Source: Paramoeba atlantica
Taxonomy: Eukaryota > Discosea
Length of the DNA stretch: 64,000 nt
Direction of reading: 5' to 3'
Assembly: GCA_977017575.1 (NCBI GenBank)
Contig: CDRNVI010000012.1
Location: forward strand, 1,136,653 to 1,200,652
Positions 1-11,402 of this stretch are shown in pieces. The notes below the pieces were generated by a model that was not told the origin of the DNA, ran no database searches, and saw only the letters and a program-made list of their open reading frames with translations. Position 1 is the first letter of the stretch. Each line of letters opens with the position of its first letter. The position numbers and the translations under genes were made by a program.

Positions 1-2
1 TC

Positions 3-296
3 CAAGAATGTATTGTAGAATTGTATCTCACAGCGAATTTATTTGAAGGGAGTGTTCGATTAGACCAATTGCCATTTACAATGCGTCGACTTCACCTGTC
101 CGACAATAATCTTTCTGGGTGCATTGAACTTCATTCACTACCGGTTACTCTTGTTGCGTTGTTTTTACACTGTAACAAGTTTAGCGGACCGCTTGATGTA
201 TCTCATGTACCCCAATCACTCCAATCGCTCTATCTTTTCGGAAACCAGTTCACTTCAGTCTACCCCGAGGTACTTCCATCTTGTGTTAAAATATAG
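3..296 (+). CDS. LRR family protein, C-terminal fragment (5' end outside window)
   Basis: The frame is open from the window edge to a TAG at 294-296. It encodes about 97 residues made of four leucine-rich repeats with a 23-residue period: hydrophobic 'L..L.L..N.F.G' cores separated by 'LP.tL' segments. The ending (a phenylalanine-threonine repeat followed by a short 'PEVLPS' tail) matches the ends of other LRR genes in this window (28.4 kb, 47.1 kb), so this is the true C-terminus of another family member. No membrane segment or catalytic domain is visible in the part present. Role unknown; LRR arrays of this type are usually binding surfaces. Length of the whole protein cannot be known from this window. 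Confidence 0.85.
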   Translation, partial: QECIVELYLTANLFEGSVRLDQLPFTMRRLHLSDNNLSGCIELHSLPVTLVALFLHCNKFSGPLDVSHVPQSLQSLYLFGNQFTSVYPEVLPSCVKI

Positions 297-1999
<1,703 letters not shown>

Positions 2000-2667
2000 G
2001 GTTACAGCGTATAGAGTAAGTGGGTAGCAAAAGGCGTTTTCAGAAACGCATTAATTGGGCTACTTGAATTGTCATGATTTTGCATTAATGTTGAACTCGT
2101 AATCTTCTTGGATTCGAAATTGCGCTGTTGTGGGCTATCTGCTTTTTTTATTTGCACATCGAAAGGTGTGCATCTCGTATTGTGAAATAATTCTCTTGCG
2201 ACTAGAGAATAGAATATTTCTGTTGCTTTCTTCTGCTCTGGGAGTGCATTTTGTAGTTGCGCTTTTTTGCTATTTCGGGGCCTTTATGTCATGTAGGAAA
2301 AAAATATACATGTGTACTGCACGTATTATAGAACACTTTATACTTCGTGCAGGTCACTATTAGGGTCACTATTAGGTCACTATTAGGTGCACGAGAATGT
2401 TTCAAAATGCATTCAGTTGTCCTACACCACTACTCAATCGCTTGTTTTCCATTGTTTTACCACCGCGTTTAACGAATCTACTATTCCTTATGTAGGTAAT
2501 GCACGGTAAAAAATATTGATAGATGTACTAAAAACAATTAGAGGATTAGAGGTGGTCCTCCTTTTAAGGGTCCTTTCGAAATCTAAAGGCATTTTCTTTT
2601 TCATGCAAATTAAATTAAAGAAATGTATTTCTATGTACTGCCGTTGCCACATTGACCTTCCCTCTAC
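2000..2667. other. Intergenic region, AT-rich
   Basis: No gene or RNA is supported. The only structure I see is a short tandem repeat near 2352-2388. The pyrimidine-rich stretch around 2656-2668 precedes the next ATG. Confidence 0.6.
2352..2388. repeat. Short tandem repeat, unit GGTCACTATTAG
   Basis: Three near-identical copies of a 12-13 base unit lie head to tail, differing only in the number of G at the junctions. Likely a small minisatellite in the GAPDH 3' flank. Confidence 0.8.
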
Positions 2668-3882
2668 ATGCATTCCGGGTCTCTTGTCTTACATTTTCAC
2701 GCAACCAGCATTGCACGTGGAGAGCAAACGAAGGTCTTTTCCCAGCCCTATTGTGCCGTGAGTGCCGCCACGGGGAGAAACTACTCGCTTGCCATTTCCC
2801 AAGCGCTTACCCGGCGTGGTTTTCTATCTCCTCTGTGGATCACGGAGTCTCAGCTTGTACTCGCTAATGTCGCTGTTAAACGTGCACATCGACATAGGGG
2901 CTACCGCGCCTACTTGCCAACTCCGGGCACTAATGAGTTCTCGCACGTGATGTTGTACAATGCAGAGCAGACGACCAACTCCTCTCGGGTGGAATCGTTG
3001 AAAGGAAGGTTGGTGCCTGTGTTTGCTCTGACTGGTCAAGAAGTGGCAGACCGGGCGGTGTCTATTGCGTTGGCCGCCCAAGCCCAGGCTCACCCTAGCA
3101 ACGCGTGGCTCACAGCGAGGCAAGTAGAGTTTCTTCAACTTCCTTTACTTGAGGGGGCGCTCCCGGCGAGGGTTTACATGGCCAAACTTCTGGACGAGGG
3201 GGCGCAGAGTTTTCCCTGTTCTTCTGATTCTAACGTAGAGAGCACAAAACCAAAGGAGGAGTGCTATTACAACATCAATCAGCTACGTAATCCTGAGGAA
3301 GTGGCTCAACTACGCAAGCTGGCTCCAATCTCCTCTAGTTCCGGAAAAAAATATAAAGAGGAAGTGGCACTTTCACTCATGCGTGCAACACGAGCCAAAG
3401 GATTTTCTTCTCCATTCTGGATTACCGCCGGAGCTGTCACCTCACTAGGGTTACGGCTTATCGATCCCGACGGCGGCACTACAGTACACTTTTTTCATAG
3501 GTCCATGTTACTTTTTAATGCGTGTCAAACAGACCAACCGCAGAGGGTGGCAGCAGAGGCATTTAAGGCGCAATTTACCCCCAGATCTGCGATCTCCGGT
3601 AGCTGTTACCCTGAGCAACCCGCAGATATACTTTCCCGTGCCGCGCATCGCATGAAGCATAAAAGTCTCTACTGGCTGACCCAAAAACAGGCGGCATTTC
3701 TCGGAGTTGAAATCCTGCCAGGTCAAAGTCCCGTGTTCGTATCAATGGGCGGAGCAAAGATTCGAATGTTTAACGCGGACCAGACCAACAATCGATCTCG
3801 AATTGAAGAACGATTCAGGAAAAAAGGTACCCATGAAAAAGAACGTAGTAGCCTCGACACATCTTCCTCTTTCACACACTAA
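2668..3882 (+). CDS. Multi-copy ArdC-N-like ssDNA-binding protein (Tc38/p38-like)
   Basis: The 404-residue protein contains about four copies of one domain. Each has a 'tGk.Y....s.....rg..sp.WiT..Q...lg' segment (WIT at 57 and 251, WLT at 147 and 336), and three end in 'FN/YN..QT' (about 98-102, 284-288, 369-373). This is the signature of the N-terminal ssDNA-binding domain of the plasmid antirestriction protein ArdC. That domain is reported in kinetoplastids in Tc38/p38, a mitochondrial protein that binds minicircle origin sequences. I infer a kinetoplast-DNA binding role. The N-terminus (MHSGSLVLHFHATSIARGEQ) lacks acidic residues until position 19 and could be a targeting peptide. The second copy is the most divergent and may have lost binding. 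Alternative: another mitochondrial ArdC-N paralogue rather than the Tc38 orthologue. Confidence 0.65.
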   Translation: MHSGSLVLHFHATSIARGEQTKVFSQPYCAVSAATGRNYSLAISQALTRRGFLSPLWITESQLVLANVAVKRAHRHRGYRAYLPTPGTNEFSHVMLYNAEQTTNSSRVESLKGRLVPVFALTGQEVADRAVSIALAAQAQAHPSNAWLTARQVEFLQLPLLEGALPARVYMAKLLDEGAQSFPCSSDSNVESTKPKEECYYNINQLRNPEEVAQLRKLAPISSSSGKKYKEEVALSLMRATRAKGFSSPFWITAGAVTSLGLRLIDPDGGTTVHFFHRSMLLFNACQTDQPQRVAAEAFKAQFTPRSAISGSCYPEQPADILSRAAHRMKHKSLYWLTQKQAAFLGVEILPGQSPVFVSMGGAKIRMFNADQTNNRSRIEERFRKKGTHEKERSSLDTSSSFTH

Positions 3883-3949
3883 TTCTGATGAAAGGGGACT
3901 TTTTTTCCCCGAAAACTTCTTTGACCTCCTCTCATTTTCTTTTCACTAG

Positions 3950-4083
3950 GGCTATTTTTCCATTGTATTTTCCTCTTTCACAAAAAAAATCGTTGTTATC
4001 ATGACACACTCCCGTTTTATCTACACGCTATTCCCTCCCTCTCTTTCTCTCTCCCTCCTCCTCTCTCTCCCCCTCCACCCCCC
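3950..4083 (+). promoter_or_regulatory. AG-free leader of the U-box gene, with upstream ATG
   Basis: No AG occurs between 3949 and the ATG at 4084. The last 50 bases are almost pure pyrimidine and touch the ATG. An upstream ATG at 4001 opens a different frame that overlaps the gene; its product is a proline/serine-rich shadow, so it is more likely an uORF-like start or unused. Confidence 0.5.
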
Positions 4084-5208
4084 ATGCAGCCCACCACCCC
4101 CTTCGCCCCCTCCGTCCCCGGCTCCCCCACCTTCCTCCCCCCCGAGTACAACCTCTCCAGCCCCGACCTCACCCTCGCCCCCCCGCCCCACGCCCCCGCC
4201 CTGGAGCTCGAGGGCCCCGCCCAGCTGCTGTACAAACTCGAGGAGGAGACCCGAGCCCACAGCGAGCGCGCCCTCGGCCTCCTCGAGGCGCTCCGCGCGA
4301 CCGTCCAGGCCTACCGCGGGCTCAGCGAGCAGCTCAGCGCGGAGCGCGCGGAGGCGTACAAATGCCTCCGCCGGGTCGACCGGATTGTCTCGCGGTACGG
4401 CTCCGTGGAGGACCCGATCGTCGCCAGTGATGGGTTTACCTATGAGCGAGGGGTGCTGGAGAGGTATTTGGAGGATTGCGAGCGCGCGTCCCAGACCCCG
4501 GTGAGTCAGCAAACGAAGGAGCCGTTGGAACGGACGTTGTACCCGAATGCGAGTTTGAAAAAGTTGGTGGATTTGTTGAAAGGGTTGCAGCTGGCGTCGG
4601 TGTATAATGCGGGGAGTCCCACGACGGGGGCGGGGAGTCGTGGGCCGGAGTTTAATGGGAGTGATAGTTTGACGGAGCTGTCGTCCTCGCATGACCATAG
4701 TCCGGTAAGTGGGTTGGAGGGTCAACGAGTGGTGAGTACCCCGCACGGGGGAATATCGCAGATGGCTTCTACAATCTTATCTACACCAACTCCAAATAAC
4801 GCAGCTGGACACCGGCGAAACCACGGAGTCAGTGGGGGCAGCACTCAAGGACCGCTCTTGGCGAATGTTACCCCAGGAAACAAACCTTGGGCTCGCCAAC
4901 GGGGACAGAATCGTGACTCACATTTACAGAAAAGTCCCTCGGACTACGCTCTGCCGGGGAATTTGGTTATGGGACATTCGAGTACTGGAACTAGCAGGCA
5001 AGGGGTTATGGATCACCCCGAAGGCGGCACCCCCCCTCACACTCACCCTTGTCTACGAATTTACGGCCGGTGTAATTACGGGGAGCGTTGTGTGTATGCC
5101 CCTTATCCATATGAGGTGTGTTTAAGCAACTTAAAGGGGAAGTGTCGCCTCGGTGCACGATGTCCCGAACCTCATCAAGAGATGAAAGTTGGAACCCCAA
5201 GTGACTGA
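4084..5208 (+). CDS. U-box E3 ligase with C-terminal CCCH zinc fingers
   Basis: 374 residues. Residues 1-45 are proline-rich; 45-100 are predicted helical/coiled coil; 103-165 form a U-box (DPIVASDGFTYER and a following TPVSQQTKEPL segment), the RING-like fold that recruits ubiquitin-conjugating E2 enzymes without zinc. A low-complexity linker follows. The C-terminus holds a clear CCCH finger of spacing C-x7-C-x5-C-x3-H, preceded by a degenerate copy in which the final His is replaced. CCCH fingers bind RNA, so the protein may link ubiquitination to mRNA regulation, the main control level in kinetoplastids; that is inference. Codon choice is extremely C-rich to about 4330 and G-rich from about 4390. 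The start is the first in-frame ATG. Confidence 0.85.
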   Translation: MQPTTPFAPSVPGSPTFLPPEYNLSSPDLTLAPPPHAPALELEGPAQLLYKLEEETRAHSERALGLLEALRATVQAYRGLSEQLSAERAEAYKCLRRVDRIVSRYGSVEDPIVASDGFTYERGVLERYLEDCERASQTPVSQQTKEPLERTLYPNASLKKLVDLLKGLQLASVYNAGSPTTGAGSRGPEFNGSDSLTELSSSHDHSPVSGLEGQRVVSTPHGGISQMASTILSTPTPNNAAGHRRNHGVSGGSTQGPLLANVTPGNKPWARQRGQNRDSHLQKSPSDYALPGNLVMGHSSTGTSRQGVMDHPEGGTPPHTHPCLRIYGRCNYGERCVYAPYPYEVCLSNLKGKCRLGARCPEPHQEMKVGTPSD

Positions 5209-5632
5209 ACGTGGTCACCGGTTGCTTTTAATACTTTCAAATTACCCACCAGTTAGTGGTGTAAGATTTGGATCTTTGAAGAAACAGGGCAATATGTGAT
5301 TTGGTAGGGAGGCTGGAGAAGGCATAGAGGCGTTAGAGATAGTGTACTGACACAGTACCTAATGAATGAAACTGTTCCTTAGATTGTACATTGCAGTTAA
5401 ATTAAGCATAGGCATATTTCGTTGTCTTATAGTATACATCATGTATGATAGAGGAAGTCGAAGAAGTACATACACTGGATTTCGCTCTATCTCAATTCTG
5501 TAATTGCAAACAATTGGTAATCTTAAATTCGGTAGGTCATTTTCTGTCCTTAATTTTTATAGCAATACTATCTTAAGACATCGTAACCTATTTTCTCTTA
5601 GAGTTTCATCCTTCGGGGTACATTTTAAAACT
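5209..5632. other. Intergenic region
   Basis: AT-rich, no RNA gene or repeat seen. The reading frame of the next gene is open upstream to about 5504, but no ATG occurs before 5633. Confidence 0.55.
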
Positions 5633-7372
5633 ATGAACTCTCGATTATCGTCTTCATTAGACGCCATTGAAAAGGTATTCGCCCCTTCTCATCTAAAGTC
5701 ATTACGAAACCAGCGACGCCAAAATAAATCCACGAACCATATCGAATCCGGATTCCCTAAACTCACCAATCTATCAATTGCTTGGAGCTTGAATGCAAAT
5801 TGCCAGAAACATAGAACACCTTGCATACACTCCGTCACGAGTGACTTTTTTCGACATAAACAAGTCTCAAAAAGATATTACAGCACTCACACCCCTAACA
5901 CATCCATTGAGGAGGTAGTTCCCCTCTCTTCATCTCTCTCTCCCCTTACGACCCCCCGCACCCCTCCCGATACCCCTTCCACCCCTTCCCATCATGATCC
6001 TCCCCCTCCCACCCCACACACACCCCAAAATTCCCCTGAACCCCCTCTCCCTCCGAACCCCACGAACCCCCACCATACAACCCCCACCACCCCCCTCCCC
6101 ACCCCCCTTCCCTCCACCCCCTCCCTCTGGCCATCCACCTCTACCGCCGACCCCACCCACGGCCCCCTCCACTACGTCCACGCCGAACTCGATCTCCTCC
6201 GTTCCTACCATCTCCCTGCCCTCGCCTCTCTCCCCTCCCCCTCCCCCTCCCCCCTCTCCTCCCCCACCCCCCTCCCCTCCCCCCTCCACACCGCCGCCAC
6301 CCACCTCCTCACCACCCCCGGCAAACTCCTCCGTCCCGGTCTCATCTGCCTCATGGCCTACGCCCTCCTCCCCCTCCCCCTCTCCACCGCCCTCCACACC
6401 CAGGTCCGTACCCACCCCACGCTCTACCGCCAACTCCCCACCCCCACGCAGCTCACCCGGACTCCCCACCAGACCCCCCCCTCACCTTCCCCCCCCTCCT
6501 CATCTCCTCAGGCCACAGCGCACCTGCCCTCTGTAGCCTCTGTATCTTTATCGACTCCTACTACTCCTACGACTACCACTACTCCTCCTCCCATGACCTC
6601 CCTTCACCCCATCCTACGCCTCGCTGCCGTCACCGAGCTCATCCACACCGCTTCCTTAATCCACGATGACATTCTCGATGGCGCCACGACCCGTCGCGGG
6701 CGTCCCTGCTTACATCAGACGGAGCGTGGGGGGACCGCGACCGCCGTGCTCGCGGGGGACTACCTGTTAGCGAAGGCCTCCGGGGCCCTGGCGGCGCTGC
6801 GGGAGCCCGAGGCGGTGGTGTGTATGAGTCGCGCGCTGGAGGACCTCACCAAGGGGGAGGTGATGCAACGGGAGGGGGTGGGGGGGGTGCGGGGGTACCT
6901 GGAGAAGAGTTACTGTAAGACGGCCTCGTTGCTGGAGAACGCGCTCAGTGCGGTGGGGGTGGTGTGTGTGGGGGAGGGTGCGCCGGAGAGGAGGTATGCG
7001 GCGGATTTTGGGCGACACCTTGGGGTGGCGTTTCAGATTGTGGATGATTGTTTGGATTTTACGGGGGATGCGAGGAAGCTGGGGAAGGAGGTGCATGCGG
7101 ATTTGCAGTCGGGGATCGCGACGCTTCCGGTGCTGTTGGCGGCGGAGAAGGATGAGGGGGTGCAGGCGCGTGTGCGACGGAAGTTTGAGGTCCCAGGCGA
7201 TGTGGATTACACACTTGACGTCGTGCAGAAGTTACAGACTGTTCCACAGGCTCAGCAGTTGGCGTGGCAGGAGTATGAAAAGGCAATGGTCGCGTTGCAT
7301 CAGTTACATTCTTCTCCGGCTCGGGAGGTGCTGGCGAATGCCGCTTCGTATGTTCTCTCACGTTCTGAGTAG
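5633..7372 (+). CDS. COQ1: Long-chain polyprenyl (solanesyl-type) diphosphate synthase
   Basis: Makes the isoprenoid tail of ubiquinone by head-to-tail condensation of isopentenyl diphosphate; normally mitochondrial. The first aspartate-rich motif is DDILD (345-349, in LIHDDILDGATTRRGRP) and the second is DDCLD (471-475, in FQIVDDCLDFTGD). GKLLRPGL is the usual helix upstream. At 579 residues it is much longer than the 350-420 typical of the family: a Pro/Thr/Ser-rich segment (about residues 98-180) and a second one between the GKLLRP helix and the first Asp motif split the fold. Both inserts sit in the extremely C-rich part of the gene; from about 6720 codons become G-rich. The upstream in-frame extension has no ATG. 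An N-terminus rich in Ser/Arg/Lys fits mitochondrial import. Confidence 0.92.
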   Translation: MNSRLSSSLDAIEKVFAPSHLKSLRNQRRQNKSTNHIESGFPKLTNLSIAWSLNANCQKHRTPCIHSVTSDFFRHKQVSKRYYSTHTPNTSIEEVVPLSSSLSPLTTPRTPPDTPSTPSHHDPPPPTPHTPQNSPEPPLPPNPTNPHHTTPTTPLPTPLPSTPSLWPSTSTADPTHGPLHYVHAELDLLRSYHLPALASLPSPSPSPLSSPTPLPSPLHTAATHLLTTPGKLLRPGLICLMAYALLPLPLSTALHTQVRTHPTLYRQLPTPTQLTRTPHQTPPSPSPPSSSPQATAHLPSVASVSLSTPTTPTTTTTPPPMTSLHPILRLAAVTELIHTASLIHDDILDGATTRRGRPCLHQTERGGTATAVLAGDYLLAKASGALAALREPEAVVCMSRALEDLTKGEVMQREGVGGVRGYLEKSYCKTASLLENALSAVGVVCVGEGAPERRYAADFGRHLGVAFQIVDDCLDFTGDARKLGKEVHADLQSGIATLPVLLAAEKDEGVQARVRRKFEVPGDVDYTLDVVQKLQTVPQAQQLAWQEYEKAMVALHQLHSSPAREVLANAASYVLSRSE

Positions 7373-7625
7373 TGGATAAGGAATGTCCGGGGTCACCCCA
7401 TCGAAGGGTTTGACGTGCATCCGCTGCAATAGCATCTTTTATCTATACAAGAGTAACAAGAGTGGTTCGTTAAGTGGCTCGTTAAATTAAGAGACAGATA
7501 TCAATACCTTTGCATTGATAGGTTTGTATTGGTTTAACTGGAGATTCTTTCACGTTTAGAATAAAGAAGGTGGTGTTTAAAAGACTCACTTCTCCATATT
7601 TTATGAACCTCCTCATACGCTTTAC

Positions 7626-10286
7626 ATGTCAGTCTCTCGACTTTGGTGGATGGCTCAACAGCATGAGCAAGCTGGAAAATGGATTGCCGCTCTTCAGCTT
7701 ATCACCGATAATGGTTTATTTCTTCGCAAACTGGCGGACATTCCCTCATTAACCCCTGTTCTACGCATTATTATTCGCTGTTGCTACCGCCAAACTATTG
7801 AGAAAAACAATCTACGCGCGTTTCAAGCCATTGAAAGCTTGACGCGCAGTTCCTACGTAGGCGAATATTTTACCCCCTTAGTTTTGGCAGAGGGGTTGGC
7901 CTTAGCATACGACGCAGGAAGACAGATAAACCCTTACAACTTGAATTCGTTAGCGCTGAATGACGACAACTGTACAACAGAGAATTCCGGTGGATTATCC
8001 GACTTAACCCCTCATCCGGATATGTCCTTTTCGCCAAACTCATATTATTCTATAAAATATGACGAAGGTCCTCGAATGAGGCAAAAGGATTTCTCTCCCA
8101 GAGAGCAAGTTTCTTCATTGATGTCAAGGGGTATGTATTGCACGTCATTTAGCTCTGGTGCATACTCCATCTTTGAACTTATTTCCCCAGTCGAATATAT
8201 TGCGGAATGGGTTCGACGAAAAATTATTCGGCATGCTCGGCAGGGTAAAGCTGAAAATGTTTCTAAAATAGGACAAAGAAACAACTCCACTGACCATTTA
8301 ACCAATAGTGGTACAACATTTTACCCAGAGATCTTCCAAAAGACGGGCATGTGTGCATCGAATAACGATGTGCATCGCGAAACTTCAAGGAAAATAGAGC
8401 TTGACGCAGAGGAGTTGGACAGAGTGGATATTTTTGAGCCTGAAACGTTCTCTTTTCCTTCAACTGTAACACAGGAGTTATCTTCTTACTCTTTATCTCG
8501 GGAACGTACTGACTTTCCAAGTGTGCATTTCTGTCCTTTAATTCATGAACGTTGCTCGAAGGGGTTCTGGTATGAGTCTCTGCAAGCACTGCAGGACAGC
8601 TGTCGTCCAATTGATGGGCATCGTCAGGAAATCGGGGCTGATGTTCTCTCTTCTGCTTTTAGGGATTCGTTTCCATCTTTTTCTCCCGAAGCCGTTGCAT
8701 CCCATTTCTCTGCATATCGAATATATCAGCAAGTTCCAACTCTTCATGAGATTCGCCGAGCGTTTCAGCACACCGTACAGAGTTGGAAGGCTTCGCTACG
8801 TGTTTTGGAGGAAAGCCGTGTTCTCTTGAATCGTTGCACTTCTGAATCTATTGATTCCGTTTTCCCCTCAAATGATATCCAAACAAAATACATCTCTAGC
8901 TATGCTCCAAAAAAACTATTTTACCCCGTGATTCAGGAGTATGCATTACATTCGATGCGTACCTGCTGGTATGCCTCCTTGAGCTTCTGGAATCAAATTC
9001 ATGCAAGACTTCCCTCACGTTTTCGTCGTAGGGCTGAGAGCCGAATGCTCAATATCATGCGACGACATGGACGTTGGCGAGAAGTCTTGCGTTTATGTGG
9101 CATAGATTTCTCCTCAAAGCAGCGGATAAAAAAGCGAAACGACAACTCTGTTGCTACTTCCTTTTCTCAGAACTTTGTTACGACAAACGAAACAGTTGAC
9201 CCGCTCAGTCCAGTCGAGCTAATGGAGAGCTTGCGCCGGTGCCCGCGCCTGCTTGCTCCATTGCGACAGGCAATGTGGTGTAGAGGTCTCGCCGCTTCCC
9301 ACTTTACACGCCAAGTTATCTCCTCACAATCCGCACTACGTCCCGTCGTACTTCCATGGAAACAGCATAGCAGCAAACCGTCCCTCCAGGACACCTTACA
9401 CCCGTGCGCTGATTTGCAACACGCACGAGAGATGCTACGACGAATTACCTCTCAAGTACTTTGCACGGAAATCGCCTCCGCCATGTCCTATCACACCCAA
9501 ATGGCTCGTCCTCGGACTGGGCCAGAGTTAGTGGCCCACACACTCTACACGCATGCGTTCCGTGGTCAATGGGAGAAAGCTCTCGCCCTGCACCTCTGTG
9601 TGCCTAGCCCGAATAAGCACGAAACGAGCGCCGCACTACTGGCCTGTCCCCCAGGCATTTTAATACAACTGCTACAACGGGGAGTCCAACAGGAACAGCT
9701 CATGCTTCCGTATCGCATGCGTATGCCTTACTACGGTTTGTTGTGTCACAGGTTACTCTCGGACACATCGCAGGCATCGTTTTGGTCAACGGCTCTAGCA
9801 TTGGCAGCGGAGGCCCGAAGTCATAGTACCGTTGCTGTATCAATCAAGAAGGGGACACAAAACTTGGTTTTTCATGGGGGCATCAGCGGAGAAAAGGATG
9901 GCGCTCATTCCTACACCGATGAAATTATACCCCCTCACACTTTTTTAGATTTTTGGGCAAGTGCACGTGAGCGGCGATCTACGGGCTACGCAATGCCTAT
10001 TCGTTTCATTTTACAAAACCTTGGAATGAGGTTGGGATCTCATTGTGGGACCATGAATTCATTTTCTTTGTGTAGTGTCGAAAATGCTGAAGATGAATTG
10101 CCTGATACTTCCTATCAGCATCAAAAAGCAAGCTTGGTAAAACTTGTAGTAAAGCTTTTGTTGCTCTGTCGGAGCTCTGAGGAGCTTGACTTGGTACATC
10201 AACACACTCCATATTTTATCTCACACGAAGTTTCCAAAGAGTTCAAAAAGTCTTCTGCGCTCATCAATGCATACACACCGTTGTAG
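7626..10286 (+). CDS. Large helical-repeat protein, probably PPR-like mitochondrial factor
   Basis: 886 residues with no catalytic motif. Scattered 'G.W..AL.L' segments (AGKWIAALQLI near the N-terminus, HGRWREVLRLC around residue 480-490, RGQWEKALALHLC around 645-655) are the form pentatricopeptide-like helical repeats take in kinetoplastid mitochondrial proteins. A tryptophan-rich N-terminus, Ser-rich central region (about 110-290) and long helical C-terminal half complete it. PPR proteins bind mitochondrial RNAs or belong to the mitoribosome. The N-terminus MSVSRLWWMAQQH is short and not a convincing presequence. Assignment to PPR is inference from the repeat pattern; I do not recognise an orthologue. 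Base composition is balanced, without the C/G switch of its upstream neighbours. Confidence 0.5.
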   Translation: MSVSRLWWMAQQHEQAGKWIAALQLITDNGLFLRKLADIPSLTPVLRIIIRCCYRQTIEKNNLRAFQAIESLTRSSYVGEYFTPLVLAEGLALAYDAGRQINPYNLNSLALNDDNCTTENSGGLSDLTPHPDMSFSPNSYYSIKYDEGPRMRQKDFSPREQVSSLMSRGMYCTSFSSGAYSIFELISPVEYIAEWVRRKIIRHARQGKAENVSKIGQRNNSTDHLTNSGTTFYPEIFQKTGMCASNNDVHRETSRKIELDAEELDRVDIFEPETFSFPSTVTQELSSYSLSRERTDFPSVHFCPLIHERCSKGFWYESLQALQDSCRPIDGHRQEIGADVLSSAFRDSFPSFSPEAVASHFSAYRIYQQVPTLHEIRRAFQHTVQSWKASLRVLEESRVLLNRCTSESIDSVFPSNDIQTKYISSYAPKKLFYPVIQEYALHSMRTCWYASLSFWNQIHARLPSRFRRRAESRMLNIMRRHGRWREVLRLCGIDFSSKQRIKKRNDNSVATSFSQNFVTTNETVDPLSPVELMESLRRCPRLLAPLRQAMWCRGLAASHFTRQVISSQSALRPVVLPWKQHSSKPSLQDTLHPCADLQHAREMLRRITSQVLCTEIASAMSYHTQMARPRTGPELVAHTLYTHAFRGQWEKALALHLCVPSPNKHETSAALLACPPGILIQLLQRGVQQEQLMLPYRMRMPYYGLLCHRLLSDTSQASFWSTALALAAEARSHSTVAVSIKKGTQNLVFHGGISGEKDGAHSYTDEIIPPHTFLDFWASARERRSTGYAMPIRFILQNLGMRLGSHCGTMNSFSLCSVENAEDELPDTSYQHQKASLVKLVVKLLLLCRSSEELDLVHQHTPYFISHEVSKEFKKSSALINAYTPL

Positions 10287-10375
10287 AAAATCGAAAACTA
10301 TAAAGGTTTCGTATACCTAGCAGTCCGCGGGGTACACTCAACACAATTATTTGTGTAACAAAAAGCAGGAAAACA

Positions 10376-10403
10376 AAAATTTGTGAATTTTTTATTGTGC
10401 AAC
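10376..10403. repeat. 28-bp direct repeat, left copy
   Basis: Begins AAAATTTGTGAATTTT and ends ATTGTGCAAC. It matches 10962-10989 with one mismatch in the same orientation; the two copies bracket about 560 bases. Confidence 0.8.
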
Positions 10404-10961
10404 ATTTTTAAAAATGGAAATTTTATTTTAACTTTCTTGACCAAATTCTAAAATCGAAACTGTTTTTTAGCCTAAACGAGGGTCCGGTTTAGACTACCTG
10501 TGATCTTGTACCATACCGGAGGTGGTGTGGTATTGTGACCCAGGACCAATAGCATACCCCCCTGGTTTTTAGCATTTCCCCCTGATTCTCTTTAGCAGTT
10601 GTGCTTAAGATATATGGTTGTGCCCTAGAAGTGTTGTGGAATATATGAGTTCTTTCCTATATATGGTTCTCAGGGTTGTGCCCTATGGTTGTGCCTAAAT
10701 CCTTTTTTGATTGTGTTTAACTTTCTTTTCAAACGCAATATTTTATTAGTACTTATCACACGTCCGAATATACACACACATTACATTACTATTCATACCG
10801 AATTACCTTCATACCATTACTATTCCAAATCTGTCTTTGAATGGTCTAGCTTACCAGTGACCGTCCGGAGCAATCCGGAATGATTCGGGTTGGATTGGAT
10901 TTATCCATACCGCCCACATTTCCTTCAACAAAAAAATTTCTCTACAAATATTTGTGCAACA

Positions 10962-11027
10962 AAAATTTGTGAATTTTCTATTGTGCAACAATTTCAAAAG
11001 TTGCACAATCAAAAATTGACAAATTTT
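10962..11027. repeat. Foldback: right direct-repeat copy plus inverted partner
   Basis: The right copy of the 28-bp repeat (10962-10989) is followed after a 10-base spacer by its imperfect inverted complement (11000-11027), with a perfect inner 10-bp stem ATTGTGCAAC/GTTGCACAAT. It could form a hairpin and may be the end of a small transposon. Confidence 0.75.
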
Positions 11028-11402
11028 GCGAACGCTGTAATCAATACCCAAGAGTTCTTTTGTTGACCTCCTACAGAAAAATTTTGCTTTTCGAAGCTGA
11101 CCACTTTAATTCTGACTGCGTCTGAAATATTCGGTAGGCAGAACAGCACTGCTAGATCTTGAAATTCTAAATGCAGAGAAAGTAGAACTAATAAGTAGAA
11201 CATAGAATTAATCAAACTAGCACTAAACTCTATTTGTGCGAGCTAATAACTTGTACTGTGGCAACCTTTTTGCTCTTCATTCGTCTTCGTCTTTGTGTTA
11301 CCTCCTTGCATCTCCTTTACGGAGATAAGTCACTGTCAGCGGTGGATCACAATTACTTCTTGAATTCAACAAAAGTTCTTCACAAACTGTAGAAAAAACT
11401 CC

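Noticed and set aside
4001-4504. Pro/Ser-rich + strand frame overlapping the U-box gene
   Set aside because: The U-box and zinc-finger motifs lie in the other frame; this one is composition-driven.
5930-6469. Long minus-strand frame rich in Gly/Glu/Arg opposite COQ1
   Set aside because: A shadow of extremely C-rich coding DNA; no domain, and the + strand encodes a conserved enzyme.
11335-11350. GTCAGCGGTGGATCAC, similar to the start of animal 5.8S rRNA
   Set aside because: The similarity stops after about a dozen bases and kinetoplastid 5.8S differs; no other rRNA sequence is nearby.
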